DNA of 64,000 bases. Source: Sphingobium sp. BYY-5 (GTDB lineage: Bacteria > Pseudomonadota > Alphaproteobacteria > Sphingomonadales > Sphingomonadaceae). Under the pieces are notes generated by a model. That model saw only the letters and a list, made by a program, of their open reading frames with translations, did not search any database and was not told where the DNA came from. Made by a program: the position numbers and the translations under genes. Shown in pieces: positions 1-11,493 of this stretch (the stretch's first letter is position 1; each line of letters begins with the position of its first letter). Location of the stretch: the NCBI RefSeq assembly GCF_022758885.1, contig NZ_JALEBH010000001.1, positions 868,001 to 932,000 on the forward strand. The letters run 5' to 3'.

Positions 1-342
1 GCCCCAGGGCTTGCCCAGCGTCCAGCTCAATTGTTGGAAGCTGCGTTCCTCATTGACGTCCTTGCGACCATCCATCGGCACGACGACATGGGCGTAACCC
101 TGATAGACAGTGAGCGTGGGCGAGAGTTTCCAGCCCAGCGCGCCGCGGAAGATGGACTGGTCGATGCGGGAGACGCCGTCACCAATGCGCGGCTGGATCT
201 CGACAAAATAGACCAGTTCGTCCTTGATCGATCCCATCGCGGTCAGGTTGATCCAGAGCTGTTCATCCTCGCTGGTGGCGGCGCGGACGGGGACGGAGAG
301 CAGCGCGAGGCAGGCGGACAGGCAGAAAGCGAGGCGGCGCAT
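1..342 (-). CDS. DUF2490 family protein, 5' part only (3' end outside window)
   Basis: The reading frame is open from an ATG at 342 to the window edge, so only the first 114 residues are visible. The N-terminus (MRRLAFCLSACLALLSVPVR then AA) is a Sec signal peptide with a likely cut after RAA. The mature part contains EDEQLWINLTAMG and a run of beta-strand-like segments (VYFVEIQPRIGDG, FRGALGWKLSPTLTVYQGY), the pattern of DUF2490, an outer-membrane beta-barrel-like family with no assigned reaction. An outer-membrane or periplasmic location is inferred from the signal peptide and family. The C-terminal half cannot be assessed. Confidence 0.75.
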   Translation of the reverse strand, partial: MRRLAFCLSACLALLSVPVRAATSEDEQLWINLTAMGSIKDELVYFVEIQPRIGDGVSRIDQSIFRGALGWKLSPTLTVYQGYAHVVVPMDGRKDVNEERSFQQLSWTLGKPWG

Positions 343-514
343 GGGGTTCCTAGACACGGAAAGAAAGGTGAGCGGCCGGACTGCGGCTGCCATTCTCCCT
401 AATGCGGGTGCGTTTCTATCTTGTTTCCCGGATGTTAGTTTGTGTCCAGTGCAAGAGAGGGTTGCATGGAGACACAAGCCTCTCCCGTTCAGGCTTGTAC
501 TGATTGAAACCAAC

Positions 515-584
515 CTGTTCCTCGGCGTAAGCCGGGGTCCAGTCCGACGGTTCGAACTGGACCCCGGCCTGCTCCGGGGAACAG
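515..584. repeat. Intergenic palindromic repeat (GGGGTCCAGT family)
   Basis: An imperfect inverted repeat whose arms contain GGGGTCCAGT and ACTGGACCCC around a short spacer, with outer arms GTTCC and GGAAC. It lies in the 248-bp gap between the DUF2490 gene and phosphoglucomutase, just past the pgm stop codon. The same arm sequence recurs at 21229-21306, so this is a dispersed family. It could fold in the 3' end of the pgm transcript. Apart from this element the 343-590 gap shows nothing recognisable. Confidence 0.75.
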
Positions 585-590
585 ATACCG

Positions 591-2967
<2,377 letters not shown>

Positions 2968-3139
2968 AGTGCCCCTTCATACATAATCGATCGGCGATGT
3001 GGCGCATGGCAGCTTGGCTTCCGTCGCGCAAATGCTACAGGCGGTCGCGCGCGCCGGTCGACACATGGCTGATCGGCACGCTGGATGCTATCGGCCCGCC
3101 ACCTTTCCAACCGAATCTTGACAGGCAGCTTTCTTCTTC

Positions 3140-3598
3140 ATGCGCTATTTTCTCGACACCGAATTCAACGGCTTTGGCGGGGCGCTGATCAGCGTGGCCC
3201 TGGTGCCCGAGGACGGGGACCAGGAACTCTATTTCTCGCTGCCGTTGTCGGACGAGATCGAGCCATGGGTGGCGACCCATGTGATTCCCTATCTGCGCCA
3301 TGTGCCGCCGGGCATCGACCATGAACTGGGACGGGAGGAAGCGGCCGATCTGGTCGCGGCCTATCTGGCGGGCGATTCCGATCCCGTCATCATCGCCGAC
3401 TGGCCGGAGGATCTGGCCCATTTCTGCGCCTTGCTGGTCAAGGGGCCGGGGCAGATGGCGGGCATCGATTTCGGGCTGCGGCTGGAACTGATAAATGCGG
3501 CGGGCTTCAGCGCGGCGGCCAATAGCCGCGTGCCGCATAATGCGCTGCACGACGCGCGGGCGTTGCGTGATTTCTACATGGTCTATCGCGCCGGCTGA
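3140..3598 (+). CDS. Small DEDDh-type 3'-5' exoribonuclease-like protein
   Basis: A 152-residue single-domain nuclease. The N-terminus YFLDTEFNGFG has the first acidic pair (D and E) of the DEDD exonuclease fold, IIADWPED gives a second acidic segment, and PHNALHDARAL near the C-terminus supplies the histidine and final aspartate (H-x4-D) of the DEDDh class. It belongs to the short 3'-5' exoribonuclease-like group; the natural substrate is unknown. The gene stands alone on the plus strand and its end overlaps by 16 bp the end of the convergent membrane-protein gene, so the two 3' ends are antisense to each other. Confidence 0.8.
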   Translation: MRYFLDTEFNGFGGALISVALVPEDGDQELYFSLPLSDEIEPWVATHVIPYLRHVPPGIDHELGREEAADLVAAYLAGDSDPVIIADWPEDLAHFCALLVKGPGQMAGIDFGLRLELINAAGFSAAANSRVPHNALHDARALRDFYMVYRAG

Positions 3599-5364
3599 CG
3601 ACGGCCGATCCGGCTGCGCTCCAGTGCCCAGAGCAGGGCGCTGGCCGCCAGCCAGGCCAGCAGGAACGGCCAGGCGGGACCGGGGTGCTGCTCGCCTTTG
3701 GTGATATTGGCGGGTGCATCGCCGCGTAGCATCAGCGTGGCGTCGCGATCGCGGGCGGCGCGCATAGCGGGCAGGGCGTCGATGAGCTGGACATGGAAGG
3801 GCGTTACGCCGTCCTTCGTTCTCAGCAGATGCCACCCTGCGCTTGTCGGCCAGAAGGCGGCACAACCGTTGAGAGGGATCAGGCCGGTTCGGCCGCCTTC
3901 GGGACGCTCCACCTGCGCCTCTCCCGGCAGGCTGCATAGGATCATGCGTTCGCCGGTCCAATAGATGCCGTCGAGCGCCGTGGGCGCGGGGGCAGGACGA
4001 GCCACGGCGCTCAGCAAACTACGCCACCATTGGTCGAAGAGCGGCTGGCGGCCCGTCAGGGTCAGCGCATAGCTGTCGATCCCGGTGAAGAGCGCCATCC
4101 GTCCCGTTCCCAGCGCACGCCAGGCGGCGAGTGATGTTCCCCCGGCGTCCTGCAAGAGCGGTACGGTGTCGCGGCCCGATGGCGTGGCGGCAAGGCGGCT
4201 GATGTCGGGGAGCATGTCGTCGGGCATCGCTAGATCGTCGGGCCTGTCGGCTTCGGCGATGCCCTGGCGAGTGCGGGTGATGGCGGCGGCGGGCGGCTTG
4301 GGCAAAGCAAGCGGGGCAATTTCATTCTTGCCCTGGAGCGTGAAGCCCAGCGCTTGCCACTGGTTGCGGGTTGGGCCGTCGAGTGGGCCGCTGGGGCGCA
4401 GGATCAGGCCCAGCCCGTCGCGCACTGCGCCGAGAAGGGCGTTGCGCTGAGCGCCGAGCACCGCCCAGCTCCGATCATCGACCAGCACCGCGTCGAAGCG
4501 CCGCAGCGTCGCGCTGTCGATTGAGACGGGCGCATCGCCAAGCTGGATGCCGCCGCCCGCGCTCATTTGCGTCGTGACGGCGAATCCGGCGTCGATGGCC
4601 CAGCGACGCAGATATTTGACCTCCGGTCCTGGCGCACCCGCGAGGATCAGCAGGCGGGGCTTGGCGCTTTCGCGCACGATGACGGGCACGGTTGCCTGCT
4701 CGATGATGCGGTTGCCGTCTCGGATGCGCAAGGTGAAGTCGGCCACGCCGTCCGCGCGGGTGGTGCCGGTCAGAGTGAAATGGCCATCGCCATCGGCCGC
4801 GCCACTATCGGTTACGCGGCCGGCGGGATCGACCAGTTCCAGCGAGGCGTGTGGCAGGCCGCTGAGAGTGCCGCCCACGGTGAAGGTCGCGCCAGGGGCC
4901 GTGGGTGTTGGAACGGCGAGATTGATGATGCCCTTGGGCGGCGGGGGCGCGTTGAACCGGACGGCGACCTGGCGTGCCGCATCAATGTCGCGGGGCGTAA
5001 GCCCCTGGCCGAATATCTCTATCGACCGAGCGGACGGATGGCGGCGCAGCGCGGTGGCGAGGTCGGGCACGGCTTCGCCGGGGAGATTGCCCGCTTCGGG
5101 CAGGACGATAAGTGGCGCTCCTGTGGGGGAGAAACGCGAAGCTCCGGCGGTGGCGACCCGCAAATTGTCGCTCCCGCCGCTGATGGCGGGCGGGAACAGG
5201 CCGAGGAAGAGGAGGATTGCGCAGACCGGCTGGAGCAGCAGGAGCAGGGCGAGGCGGAGGCGCGCGCCATGATCCCCCGCCGCGCGATGCCAGAGGATGA
5301 GGCGGACAGTGGCGACCAGCACGGCAAGGCCGAGGATCGCGGCGACGATCAGGCGGAGGGTCAT
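3583..5364 (-). CDS. Carboxypeptidase-regulatory-like membrane protein, last gene of the MoxR/DUF58 operon
   Basis: A 593-residue membrane-anchored protein. Two transmembrane helices lie at the N-terminus (residues about 2-24 and 35-55) and one near the C-terminus (WPFLLAWLAASALLWALE), ending in a short basic tail. The middle carries a beta-sandwich, carboxypeptidase-regulatory-like stretch (GATFTVGGTLSG, HFTLTGTTRADG) and then a Rossmann- or glutamine-amidotransferase-like region (RLLILAGAPGPEVKYLRRW). No catalytic residues are obvious. The ATG at 5364 overlaps the stop of the DUF4175 gene (ATGA), indicating translational coupling. The function of the operon is unknown; envelope stress or complex-assembly roles have been proposed for MoxR systems. 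Confidence 0.8.
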   Translation of the reverse strand: MTLRLIVAAILGLAVLVATVRLILWHRAAGDHGARLRLALLLLLQPVCAILLFLGLFPPAISGGSDNLRVATAGASRFSPTGAPLIVLPEAGNLPGEAVPDLATALRRHPSARSIEIFGQGLTPRDIDAARQVAVRFNAPPPPKGIINLAVPTPTAPGATFTVGGTLSGLPHASLELVDPAGRVTDSGAADGDGHFTLTGTTRADGVADFTLRIRDGNRIIEQATVPVIVRESAKPRLLILAGAPGPEVKYLRRWAIDAGFAVTTQMSAGGGIQLGDAPVSIDSATLRRFDAVLVDDRSWAVLGAQRNALLGAVRDGLGLILRPSGPLDGPTRNQWQALGFTLQGKNEIAPLALPKPPAAAITRTRQGIAEADRPDDLAMPDDMLPDISRLAATPSGRDTVPLLQDAGGTSLAAWRALGTGRMALFTGIDSYALTLTGRQPLFDQWWRSLLSAVARPAPAPTALDGIYWTGERMILCSLPGEAQVERPEGGRTGLIPLNGCAAFWPTSAGWHLLRTKDGVTPFHVQLIDALPAMRAARDRDATLMLRGDAPANITKGEQHPGPAWPFLLAWLAASALLWALERSRIGRRQPAR

Positions 5365-7478
5365 GGCGCGCCCCCCTCGATCGCGCGGAGATAGCGGGCG
5401 CCGGAGGCGTCGGCCGGGCGACGGCGGGCCGGCTGGCCGAAGGGGCGCTCCATCGCGCTCCAGAGTTGGGCGCGCAATTTCGTCCGGCAGGGCGTGCAGG
5501 CAGGATCGCGACGCACCGCGTCGATCGCGCCGCTCAGGGCCAGGGCATCGGGCAGGCGGACGGCATTGGCGCGAACCCATCCTTCCAGCGGGGCAAGGTT
5601 GACCGGTCCCCGGATCGCGTCCGGCCCGGCACCCAGCGCGCGCCAGGCTGCTGCTGCGGGGCCGTCCTGCCGTTCGACGGGGGTGATTTCGAGCTGGCGG
5701 CTGGCCAGCCCGTCGCGCTTGCCGGTCATGCGGCGGGTCGCGTCGATCGGCGGCAGTTCCGGCCCGACGCGGGAAAGGAAGATACGGGTCGCCTGTTGCA
5801 CCTCCTTGATGAAGCGCAGCGCCCTATAGGCATAGGGCAGGGCGGCGTCGGGACGGCCGGTCTTGAGGTCGCGTTCGGACTGCCACATCTCGTCCACCGC
5901 TTGCTTCAGGATCGCGCGGGTTTCGGGATCGAGGCTGGAAGCGGGGGATTCGTCGTGGGGATGGCCAAATTCCGCCAGCACATCCTCCTTCTCGCCGAAG
6001 ACGGTGGGAGCGGTCTGCGGCGGGCCGCCATGATCATGGCCGTCGCCGTCATGATGGCCATCGGCGTCGGCGGTGGGGAGTTCGGGTTGTCCTTCGCTCT
6101 CGCCGCCCAGGAACTGACTGTAGCGGCCGCGCAATATCTGCTGGTCGCCGCCGATCGCGGTCGAACGGGACAGAAAGCGGTCGGGGGCGAGGCCGCGCTT
6201 TTCCCTGAGAAGCTTTTCGATGTCGATGATGATCTGGCGCTGGCTGCGGAAATAGGCGGGCAGGGTGGTGTTGACCATGCCGGTGAGGCCACTGCTTTCG
6301 GGTTGTTTGGGCGATGGCCAGCGCAGGATGAGGCTGGGGCCACGCACTTCCTGCGGCGACGGGCTGCGATTGTCGCGGACGATGAGTTGCACCACCATAT
6401 CGCCACCCGCCGCAAAGCCGAAGGTCGGGAAATCGAGGCGCGGGGCGAAGCGGCGGTCTCGCGCGGGGCCGCCGCCGGTGACGGCGATTTCCCGCTCGGT
6501 GAAGGTCACATTCTCCCCCTCCCCAATTGCGAGCGTGACGCGCAGGCGCGCGGTGGCGGCGACGCCATAATCGTCGGTGACGGCGAAGACCGGGGTCCAG
6601 CTATGCTGGCCGGGCTTGACCAGGGTCAGGCTGTCCGTGAGCGGTTTCACCTGCGGTGGGGCGTCGGGAATCGCATCCACGCGATGCAGCGGCGGGATCG
6701 GGCCATGGCCGCTTGCGGGATCGACGCGGTAGAGGAAGGCGGCTTCCAGCCCATGGCTGGCGATCCAGTGGGGGCCGTCGCGGCGCAGGGCAAGCGGCTG
6801 GCCTCCCAGCATCAGCAGCTTTGGCGCGCTGGCCTGCGGATCGAAGCGCAGGGTCCATTCCAGACGCGATCCCTGCGGCGCGCGGGCGTCGAGCGAGGCG
6901 GAGTCACGCACGGGGAGGCCGGTATAGGCGGGCGGGATGATGCGGAGATTTTGTGCGACGAGGCGGGGGATGCCGGGTTTCGCGGGGATGCCTTCGCTGC
7001 TGGGGGCGAGGAGCGGCGGGTTTTCGCCCGCACGCAGCCAGAGCAGGGCGGCGGCGATCAGGATCGCGGCGGCGAGGCAGAGGAGCAGCAGCGCATGTTT
7101 CGACCAGGCCGGGACGAGGTCTTCGGGCGTGTGCTGGTCAAGCCGGGCGGCGATGCGGGTGCGCTGGAGCGACTGGAGCGGGAAAAGCGGCGGGCAGTCG
7201 GGGAAGAGGAGAGCGCTGCTGTCCTCCAGTTCGGGGCGCGTGGCGTCGAGGGTACGGATCAGCCATGGCAGGTCGAAGCGGGCTGCACGCTGGCGGGCGA
7301 TGAGCAGGGCGATGACGAGGGCGATCGCTGCGGTCGCAATGGCGGCGATCGGGCCGGCGAGACGCCAGCCGATCGTGGCGGCGGCGAGCAGGAGCGGGAG
7401 TGCGAGTGTCAGCGTGTCGGCGGCACTGCGCCGACGCGCGGGCGTGATCCAGTGGGTGAACAGAGCGTCGGCGCTCAT
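5361..7478 (-). CDS. DUF4175 family membrane protein
   Basis: A 705-residue protein with paired transmembrane helices near residues 20-60, a third helix near residues 130-150 (LLLLCLAAAILIAAALLW), and then a large domain expected to be periplasmic. A His/Asp-rich segment (ADGHHDGDGHDHGG, around residues 470-485) could bind metal; this is inference from composition only. DUF4175 proteins are a hallmark of alphaproteobacterial MoxR-DUF58-BatA operons and have no assigned activity. The start at 7478 was chosen because it overlaps the stop of the BatA-like gene by 4 bp; longer readings run into that gene. Confidence 0.85.
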   Translation of the reverse strand: MSADALFTHWITPARRRSAADTLTLALPLLLAAATIGWRLAGPIAAIATAAIALVIALLIARQRAARFDLPWLIRTLDATRPELEDSSALLFPDCPPLFPLQSLQRTRIAARLDQHTPEDLVPAWSKHALLLLCLAAAILIAAALLWLRAGENPPLLAPSSEGIPAKPGIPRLVAQNLRIIPPAYTGLPVRDSASLDARAPQGSRLEWTLRFDPQASAPKLLMLGGQPLALRRDGPHWIASHGLEAAFLYRVDPASGHGPIPPLHRVDAIPDAPPQVKPLTDSLTLVKPGQHSWTPVFAVTDDYGVAATARLRVTLAIGEGENVTFTEREIAVTGGGPARDRRFAPRLDFPTFGFAAGGDMVVQLIVRDNRSPSPQEVRGPSLILRWPSPKQPESSGLTGMVNTTLPAYFRSQRQIIIDIEKLLREKRGLAPDRFLSRSTAIGGDQQILRGRYSQFLGGESEGQPELPTADADGHHDGDGHDHGGPPQTAPTVFGEKEDVLAEFGHPHDESPASSLDPETRAILKQAVDEMWQSERDLKTGRPDAALPYAYRALRFIKEVQQATRIFLSRVGPELPPIDATRRMTGKRDGLASRQLEITPVERQDGPAAAAWRALGAGPDAIRGPVNLAPLEGWVRANAVRLPDALALSGAIDAVRRDPACTPCRTKLRAQLWSAMERPFGQPARRRPADASGARYLRAIEGGAP

Positions 7479-8623
7479 GGCGCGATGCTCCGGCTGCGGC
7501 GGGTGGCGAGCCAGCGTTCGGCGAGTAGCAGTAGCGCAATCAGGAGAGCGAGCCACGGTTGGAGCGGCCGGGGCGGCTGGTCATAGGATCGGCCGCCGGT
7601 GAGCGGGGCATAATCGGCTGCGGCGACGCGGGAAGGCGTTGTTTCGGGTGCGATTAACAGGCGCAGTCGAGCGGGAAAGTGCGCTTCCAACAGAACGGGC
7701 ATTTGCGAGGGGAGCAGGGGCCGGGTGAAGCGCAGCAGGCGGCCCTTGCCCATGGGCAGGGCTTGCGCCAGGGGCCGACCTTCGTCGTCGCGCCAGACGG
7801 GGATGGGGGCTTTGGCATTCTGCGGCATCAGCGTGTCGGAGGCGACGATGGCCTGTCCGCCCTTTTTGATCCATTGGGTGAGCGTTGCGGGCAGGGTGCC
7901 GCCGCCCATCCAGAAGAGGGGCTGGTCAATGGCGGGCAGCGGTGCGTTGAGCGGTCCGCTGTCGATGGCGGTGGGCTTGCCTGATGGTTGCCAGGCCAGC
8001 GCGGCAGCGCGCAGATAGCGCAGGCCGCTTGCATGGGCCTGATCGGATCGAAGGGCGATGCGGGGCGCGGGGGATGCGGTTCCGCGCGGGGCTGGCATCG
8101 CGCCGGGCGCGATCCGCCACGTCACCGCGCGCGACAGGCGCAGGCGGTCGGCGTCGGCGCCTTCGATGATGGTCGGGGTGATGATGGTGAGCGGCGTCCC
8201 GGCGGGAAGTTCGGCGTCGAGCTGGCGGATCAGGCTGGCGGCCGGCAGCGGGCTGGCGGGCGGGGTATCGTAAATCTTCGGGAAACCGGGGGCGAGCCAG
8301 TGGAGGCGGGCGTCGCCCAGCGTGGCCGGATCGACCTGTGTGCCCGGCACGACGGCAATATAGGGGCGGTCATCGCCTGCGCCGAACAGGACGGGCTGAG
8401 CCAGCCACAGGGCGGCGAGCGCCAGCAGCGCAAGGCGGAGCAGCAGCAGCGGCCATTCGTCGAAGCGCAGGCGCGAGCGGGGCTTGGGCCGTTGCCGCAG
8501 CCAGCGCAGCGCGGCGAAGTCGGTCGGCTGCTGCTCGCTCCTGCGCGCGATATGGATGATAAGCGGCACGATCAGCACCGCGAGCGCGGCCAGCGCTGCC
8601 GGGAAAAGCAGGCCCATGCTCAT
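7475..8623 (-). CDS. BatA (aerotolerance-type) N-terminal domain membrane protein
   Basis: A 382-residue protein that starts with the BatA signature: a first transmembrane helix (LLFPAALAALAVLIVPLIIH), the basic HIARRSEQ segment, the short cytosolic hook FAALRWLRQ, and a second helix at about residues 58-80. A third helix lies near the C-terminus (PWLALLIALLLLAERWLA). No von Willebrand MIDAS motif (DxSxS) is visible, unlike Bacteroides BatA, so it is the truncated BatA-type seen in this alphaproteobacterial operon. It overlaps its neighbours by 4 bp on both sides. Confidence 0.85.
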   Translation of the reverse strand: MSMGLLFPAALAALAVLIVPLIIHIARRSEQQPTDFAALRWLRQRPKPRSRLRFDEWPLLLLRLALLALAALWLAQPVLFGAGDDRPYIAVVPGTQVDPATLGDARLHWLAPGFPKIYDTPPASPLPAASLIRQLDAELPAGTPLTIITPTIIEGADADRLRLSRAVTWRIAPGAMPAPRGTASPAPRIALRSDQAHASGLRYLRAAALAWQPSGKPTAIDSGPLNAPLPAIDQPLFWMGGGTLPATLTQWIKKGGQAIVASDTLMPQNAKAPIPVWRDDEGRPLAQALPMGKGRLLRFTRPLLPSQMPVLLEAHFPARLRLLIAPETTPSRVAAADYAPLTGGRSYDQPPRPLQPWLALLIALLLLAERWLATRRSRSIAP

Positions 8624-9513
8624 GCATATTCCGCCGCGCCATGAGCCGCGAACAGGCGACGCAGGGGGAGGTCGACGGGTTCGTCGAGGATGTGCGCGGC
8701 GTGGCGGATGCCGGTCGCTTCCAGCCGGGCGTGGAGCGTGTCGCGCGCCTGCGCGAAGCGGGCGATAAATTCTGCGCGCAGAGCTGCGCCGTCGGCGAGC
8801 AGTTCCTCGCCAGTTTCGGGATCGCGGAAGCGATGGCCGCCGTCGAAGGGAAAATCCCGTTCGGCGACGGTCAGCATCTCGATCACCAGTGTTTCCCGTC
8901 CGGCGGCGGCCAACTTCTCTGCCAGCGCCACTACGCCTTCGTCGAAACAGTCGCTGAGCAGGATCACCAGATCATGCGCACCGATCCGTTCCCAGACCGG
9001 ACCTAGCTGGCTTTCCGCCGCGAAGCCGCGCGCCGGGCGGACTTTGAGCAGTTCCAGTAGCAGCCGGTCGCGCTGACGCAGGCCGGTAGCGGGGGGAAGC
9101 AGCGCGAGTCCCTGGTCGCCCAGCGCCATGAAGCCGAAGCGGTCGCCCTGCTGCATCGCGAGTTCGGCGACGGCGGCGGCGATGGCTTTCGCGGCGTCGA
9201 GGCGGCTGTAATCGGGGCGGGCGGCGTCAGACTGGCCCATGGAGGCGCTGGCGTCGATCAATATCCAGACCGCGACCGGGCTTTCGCGTTCCGCCTCCCG
9301 CACGAAGAATTTGTCGGAACGGGCGTAGAGCTTCCAGTCGATCTGGCGCAGTTCGTCGCCCGGTTCATAGGCGCGATATTGGGCGAATTCGAGGCCCGCG
9401 CCGCGGCTGTGGCTCTGATGCAGGCCGATGCCATGCGACCCCACAGCCCGGCGCGTGACAAGGCGCAGGCCGCGAAGGCGGCTGCGCACGTCAGGGGGGA
9501 GGAGATCGGTCAT
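8620..9513 (-). CDS. DUF58 domain-containing protein (vWA-like partner of MoxR)
   Basis: A 297-residue soluble protein. It has the DUF58 core (FAQYRAYEPGDELRQIDWK, residues about 45-63), followed by the von Willebrand-like strand ILIDASASMGQ with a DxSxS metal site. DUF58 proteins are the usual partners of MoxR AAA+ ATPases and are thought to deliver or couple them to membrane substrates. It lies 11 bp downstream of the MoxR gene and overlaps the BatA-like gene by 4 bp. Confidence 0.9.
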   Translation of the reverse strand: MTDLLPPDVRSRLRGLRLVTRRAVGSHGIGLHQSHSRGAGLEFAQYRAYEPGDELRQIDWKLYARSDKFFVREAERESPVAVWILIDASASMGQSDAARPDYSRLDAAKAIAAAVAELAMQQGDRFGFMALGDQGLALLPPATGLRQRDRLLLELLKVRPARGFAAESQLGPVWERIGAHDLVILLSDCFDEGVVALAEKLAAAGRETLVIEMLTVAERDFPFDGGHRFRDPETGEELLADGAALRAEFIARFAQARDTLHARLEATGIRHAAHILDEPVDLPLRRLFAAHGAAEYA

Positions 9514-9524
9514 GGCGGGAGGTG

Positions 9525-10514
9525 TCAGGCGAGCGGGACGGCGCGAACCAGCGCGGCGACCACGTCATCGGCGCTGCGCCCTTCCGCCTCGGCAGCGAAG
9601 GAGAGCAATAGGCGATGGCGCATGACCGGGCCGGCGAGCGCAATGATATCCTCGCGCGTGGCGGCGAGGCGGCCGTGGAGCAGGGCGCGGGCCTTCGACG
9701 CCAGGATGAGCGACTGACCGGCGCGGGGACCGGCGCCCCATTTCACATATTTGCGGATATCATCCGGCGCGCCGTCGCCGGGACGGCTGGCGCGGACGAT
9801 GCGCGTCACCCAGTCGAGCAGGTCGTCGCTCAGATGGACGTCGCGGACGAGCTTTTGCAGCGCCAGCACTTCCTCGCCCTGCATCACGGTGGGGACGGCG
9901 GCGGGTTTGGAGCCGGTGGTCTGGGCCAGGATGGCGCGCTCCTCCGCCTCGGTGGGATAATCGACCCGGATATGGAGGAGGAAACGGTCGAGCTGCGCTT
10001 CGGGCAGGGGATAGGTGCCGGCCTGCTCCAGCGGGTTCTGCGTCGCCAGCACGAAGAAGGGCGCGGGCAGGCGATGGGTGACGCCGGCATAGCTGACGGT
10101 CTTTTCCTGCATCGCCTCCAGCAGCGCCGCCTGCGTCTTGGGCGGGGTGCGGTTGAGTTCGTCGGCCAGCAGCAGGTTGGTGAAGACTGGCCCCTGCTGG
10201 AAGCGGAAGCTGCGGTGGCCGGTGCCATGATCCTCCTCCAGCAATTCGGTGCCGAGAATGTCGCTGGGCATCAGGTCGGGGGTGAACTGGACACGGCGGA
10301 AGTCGAGATTCAGCGCTTCGCCCAGCGATCGAACAAGCAATGTCTTGCCGAGGCCGGGGACGCCCTCCAGCAGGCAATGGCCACCCGCGAGCAGGCCGAT
10401 CAGAAGTTGCTCGACAACATCGCCCTGCCCGACGATCGCCTGGCCGATCGCGGCGCGCAATTGGGTCAGCGCGCCAAGGCGGGTCTGGATTTCGGCTTCG
10501 GTGAGGTCGGTCAT
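9525..10514 (-). CDS. MoxR family AAA+ ATPase
   Basis: A 329-residue AAA+ ATPase. Walker A is GVPGLGKT (residues about 55-62), Walker B LLADELNRTPPKTQAALLEAMQ, with sensor 1 in FVLATQNPLEQAG and an arginine-containing lid region near YVKWGAGPRAGQSL. MoxR ATPases act as chaperones for metal-cofactor insertion or complex assembly. It is the first gene of the five-gene operon MoxR, DUF58, BatA, DUF4175 and the regulatory-like protein. A palindromic repeat just upstream separates it from the DUF4159 gene, so its own promoter is probably near 10515-10540. Confidence 0.93.
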   Translation of the reverse strand: MTDLTEAEIQTRLGALTQLRAAIGQAIVGQGDVVEQLLIGLLAGGHCLLEGVPGLGKTLLVRSLGEALNLDFRRVQFTPDLMPSDILGTELLEEDHGTGHRSFRFQQGPVFTNLLLADELNRTPPKTQAALLEAMQEKTVSYAGVTHRLPAPFFVLATQNPLEQAGTYPLPEAQLDRFLLHIRVDYPTEAEERAILAQTTGSKPAAVPTVMQGEEVLALQKLVRDVHLSDDLLDWVTRIVRASRPGDGAPDDIRKYVKWGAGPRAGQSLILASKARALLHGRLAATREDIIALAGPVMRHRLLLSFAAEAEGRSADDVVAALVRAVPLA

Positions 10515-10539
10515 GATATTGATGGCCCTTAAATAATGA

Positions 10540-10628
10540 CGTCATCCCCGCGAAAGCGGGGACCCATCTCCCGACGTTGCAGCGAGGGAGAGCGCCGGAG
10601 ATGGGTTCCCGCCTTCGCGGGAATGACG
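10540..10628. repeat. Intergenic palindromic repeat (CGTCATCCCCGCG family)
   Basis: Inverted repeat with terminal arms CGTCATCCCCGCGAA and TTCGCGGGAATGACG, and an inner pair CCCATCTCC / GGAGATGGG around a GC-rich loop. It fills the gap between DUF4159 and the MoxR gene. The outer arms resemble those of widespread sphingomonad extragenic palindromes. If transcribed it would form a long two-stage hairpin. Confidence 0.8.
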
Positions 10629-10641
10629 AGCAATTGAAAAA

Positions 10642-11337
10642 TCACACCGACAGCGCGTACATCACGATGTTGACCGCGAACTTCGTATTGTCCTCGGCCA
10701 GAAAGCGTTTGTTGCGCCAGTCATAATCCCATTCGCAGCCATAATCCTTGTTGCTGTACAGAACGCCCAGCCGCCCGTTCACCTCTATGCCCTTGAGATA
10801 ATCATGGACGAGGTCGTCGCCCCAGCCGTTCAGTTCCAGCCCGGTGTTGGGCGGGCCGTCGAACTTGAAGAAGCTGCGGTAGAGGCCGTGGTTCTTGGGC
10901 AATAACTTCATCGCTTTTGGCCCGAATATCTTCGCCATCTGCGCCTCGAACGACCGGGCGAAGAGGCCGTCTATGTCATGATTGCAATCGTCCACCATGA
11001 CAAAGCCGCCATTGCGGACATAGCGTTCGAAATTGCGCCGCTCGGCGGGCGAGAATTCCACCAGCTTGTGCCCCGCCATGTAACAGAAGGGCGCCGTCAG
11101 CATCTTCGGGTCCGACAGAGCGATGACATGCTCCTTCGGATCGACGCGCAGGGTGGTGTAGTCGATGAGCGAAGTGATGATGTTCGACGGCGCGCGCTGG
11201 TCCACGTCCCAGTCGCCGCTATCGTAGCGCAGGCGGGTGAACCAGAAGTCGTAGCTTCCGGCGGCTGCGAGTGGGCGGGCCAGCAATGTGCTGGCGAGGC
11301 CGTCGGCCATCAACCGAAGAAAGTCGCTGCGGGTCAT
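10642..11337 (-). CDS. DUF4159 domain-containing protein
   Basis: A 231-residue protein with an N-terminal hydrophobic export-like segment (residues about 7-26, GLASTLLARPLAAAGS) preceded by MTRSDFLRL; only one arginine is present, so it is not a clear Tat signal. The rest (FWFTRLRYDSGDWDVDQ, then GGFVMVDDCNHD and GVLYSNKDYGCEW) is the DUF4159 fold, related to glutamine-amidotransferase-like domains but with no obvious catalytic triad. Family members usually sit with MoxR/DUF58/BatA genes, as here. The function is unknown; periplasmic exposure is inferred. Confidence 0.85.
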   Translation of the reverse strand: MTRSDFLRLMADGLASTLLARPLAAAGSYDFWFTRLRYDSGDWDVDQRAPSNIITSLIDYTTLRVDPKEHVIALSDPKMLTAPFCYMAGHKLVEFSPAERRNFERYVRNGGFVMVDDCNHDIDGLFARSFEAQMAKIFGPKAMKLLPKNHGLYRSFFKFDGPPNTGLELNGWGDDLVHDYLKGIEVNGRLGVLYSNKDYGCEWDYDWRNKRFLAEDNTKFAVNIVMYALSV

Positions 11338-11377
11338 TGGAAGATTGCGTCACGACATGCCGACCCTGGCTGAAACC

Positions 11378-11461
11378 CGTCATCCCGGACTTGATCCGGG
11401 ATCCAGTGCCGCACAAAACTGGACTTGCGGCCTTGGATCCCGGCTGTCGCCGGGATGACGG
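11378..11461. repeat. Intergenic palindromic repeat (CCCGGACTTGATCCGGG family)
   Basis: Arms CCGTCATCCCGG and CCGGGATGACGG enclose a second pair containing GGATCCAG / TTGGATCC. It lies between the DUF4159 gene and TldE. The left arm (ATCCCGGACTTGATCCGGG) is nearly the same as that of the copy at 26861-26947, so the two belong to one family. Confidence 0.75.
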
Positions 11462-11493
11462 CAATCAATAGGTCAGCACATTGCACCGTGGCG

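Noticed and set aside
5466..7586. A 706-residue plus-strand open frame
   Set aside because: It is exactly antisense to the DUF4175 gene, whose membrane segments and operon overlaps are clear. High GC content keeps the opposite frame open.
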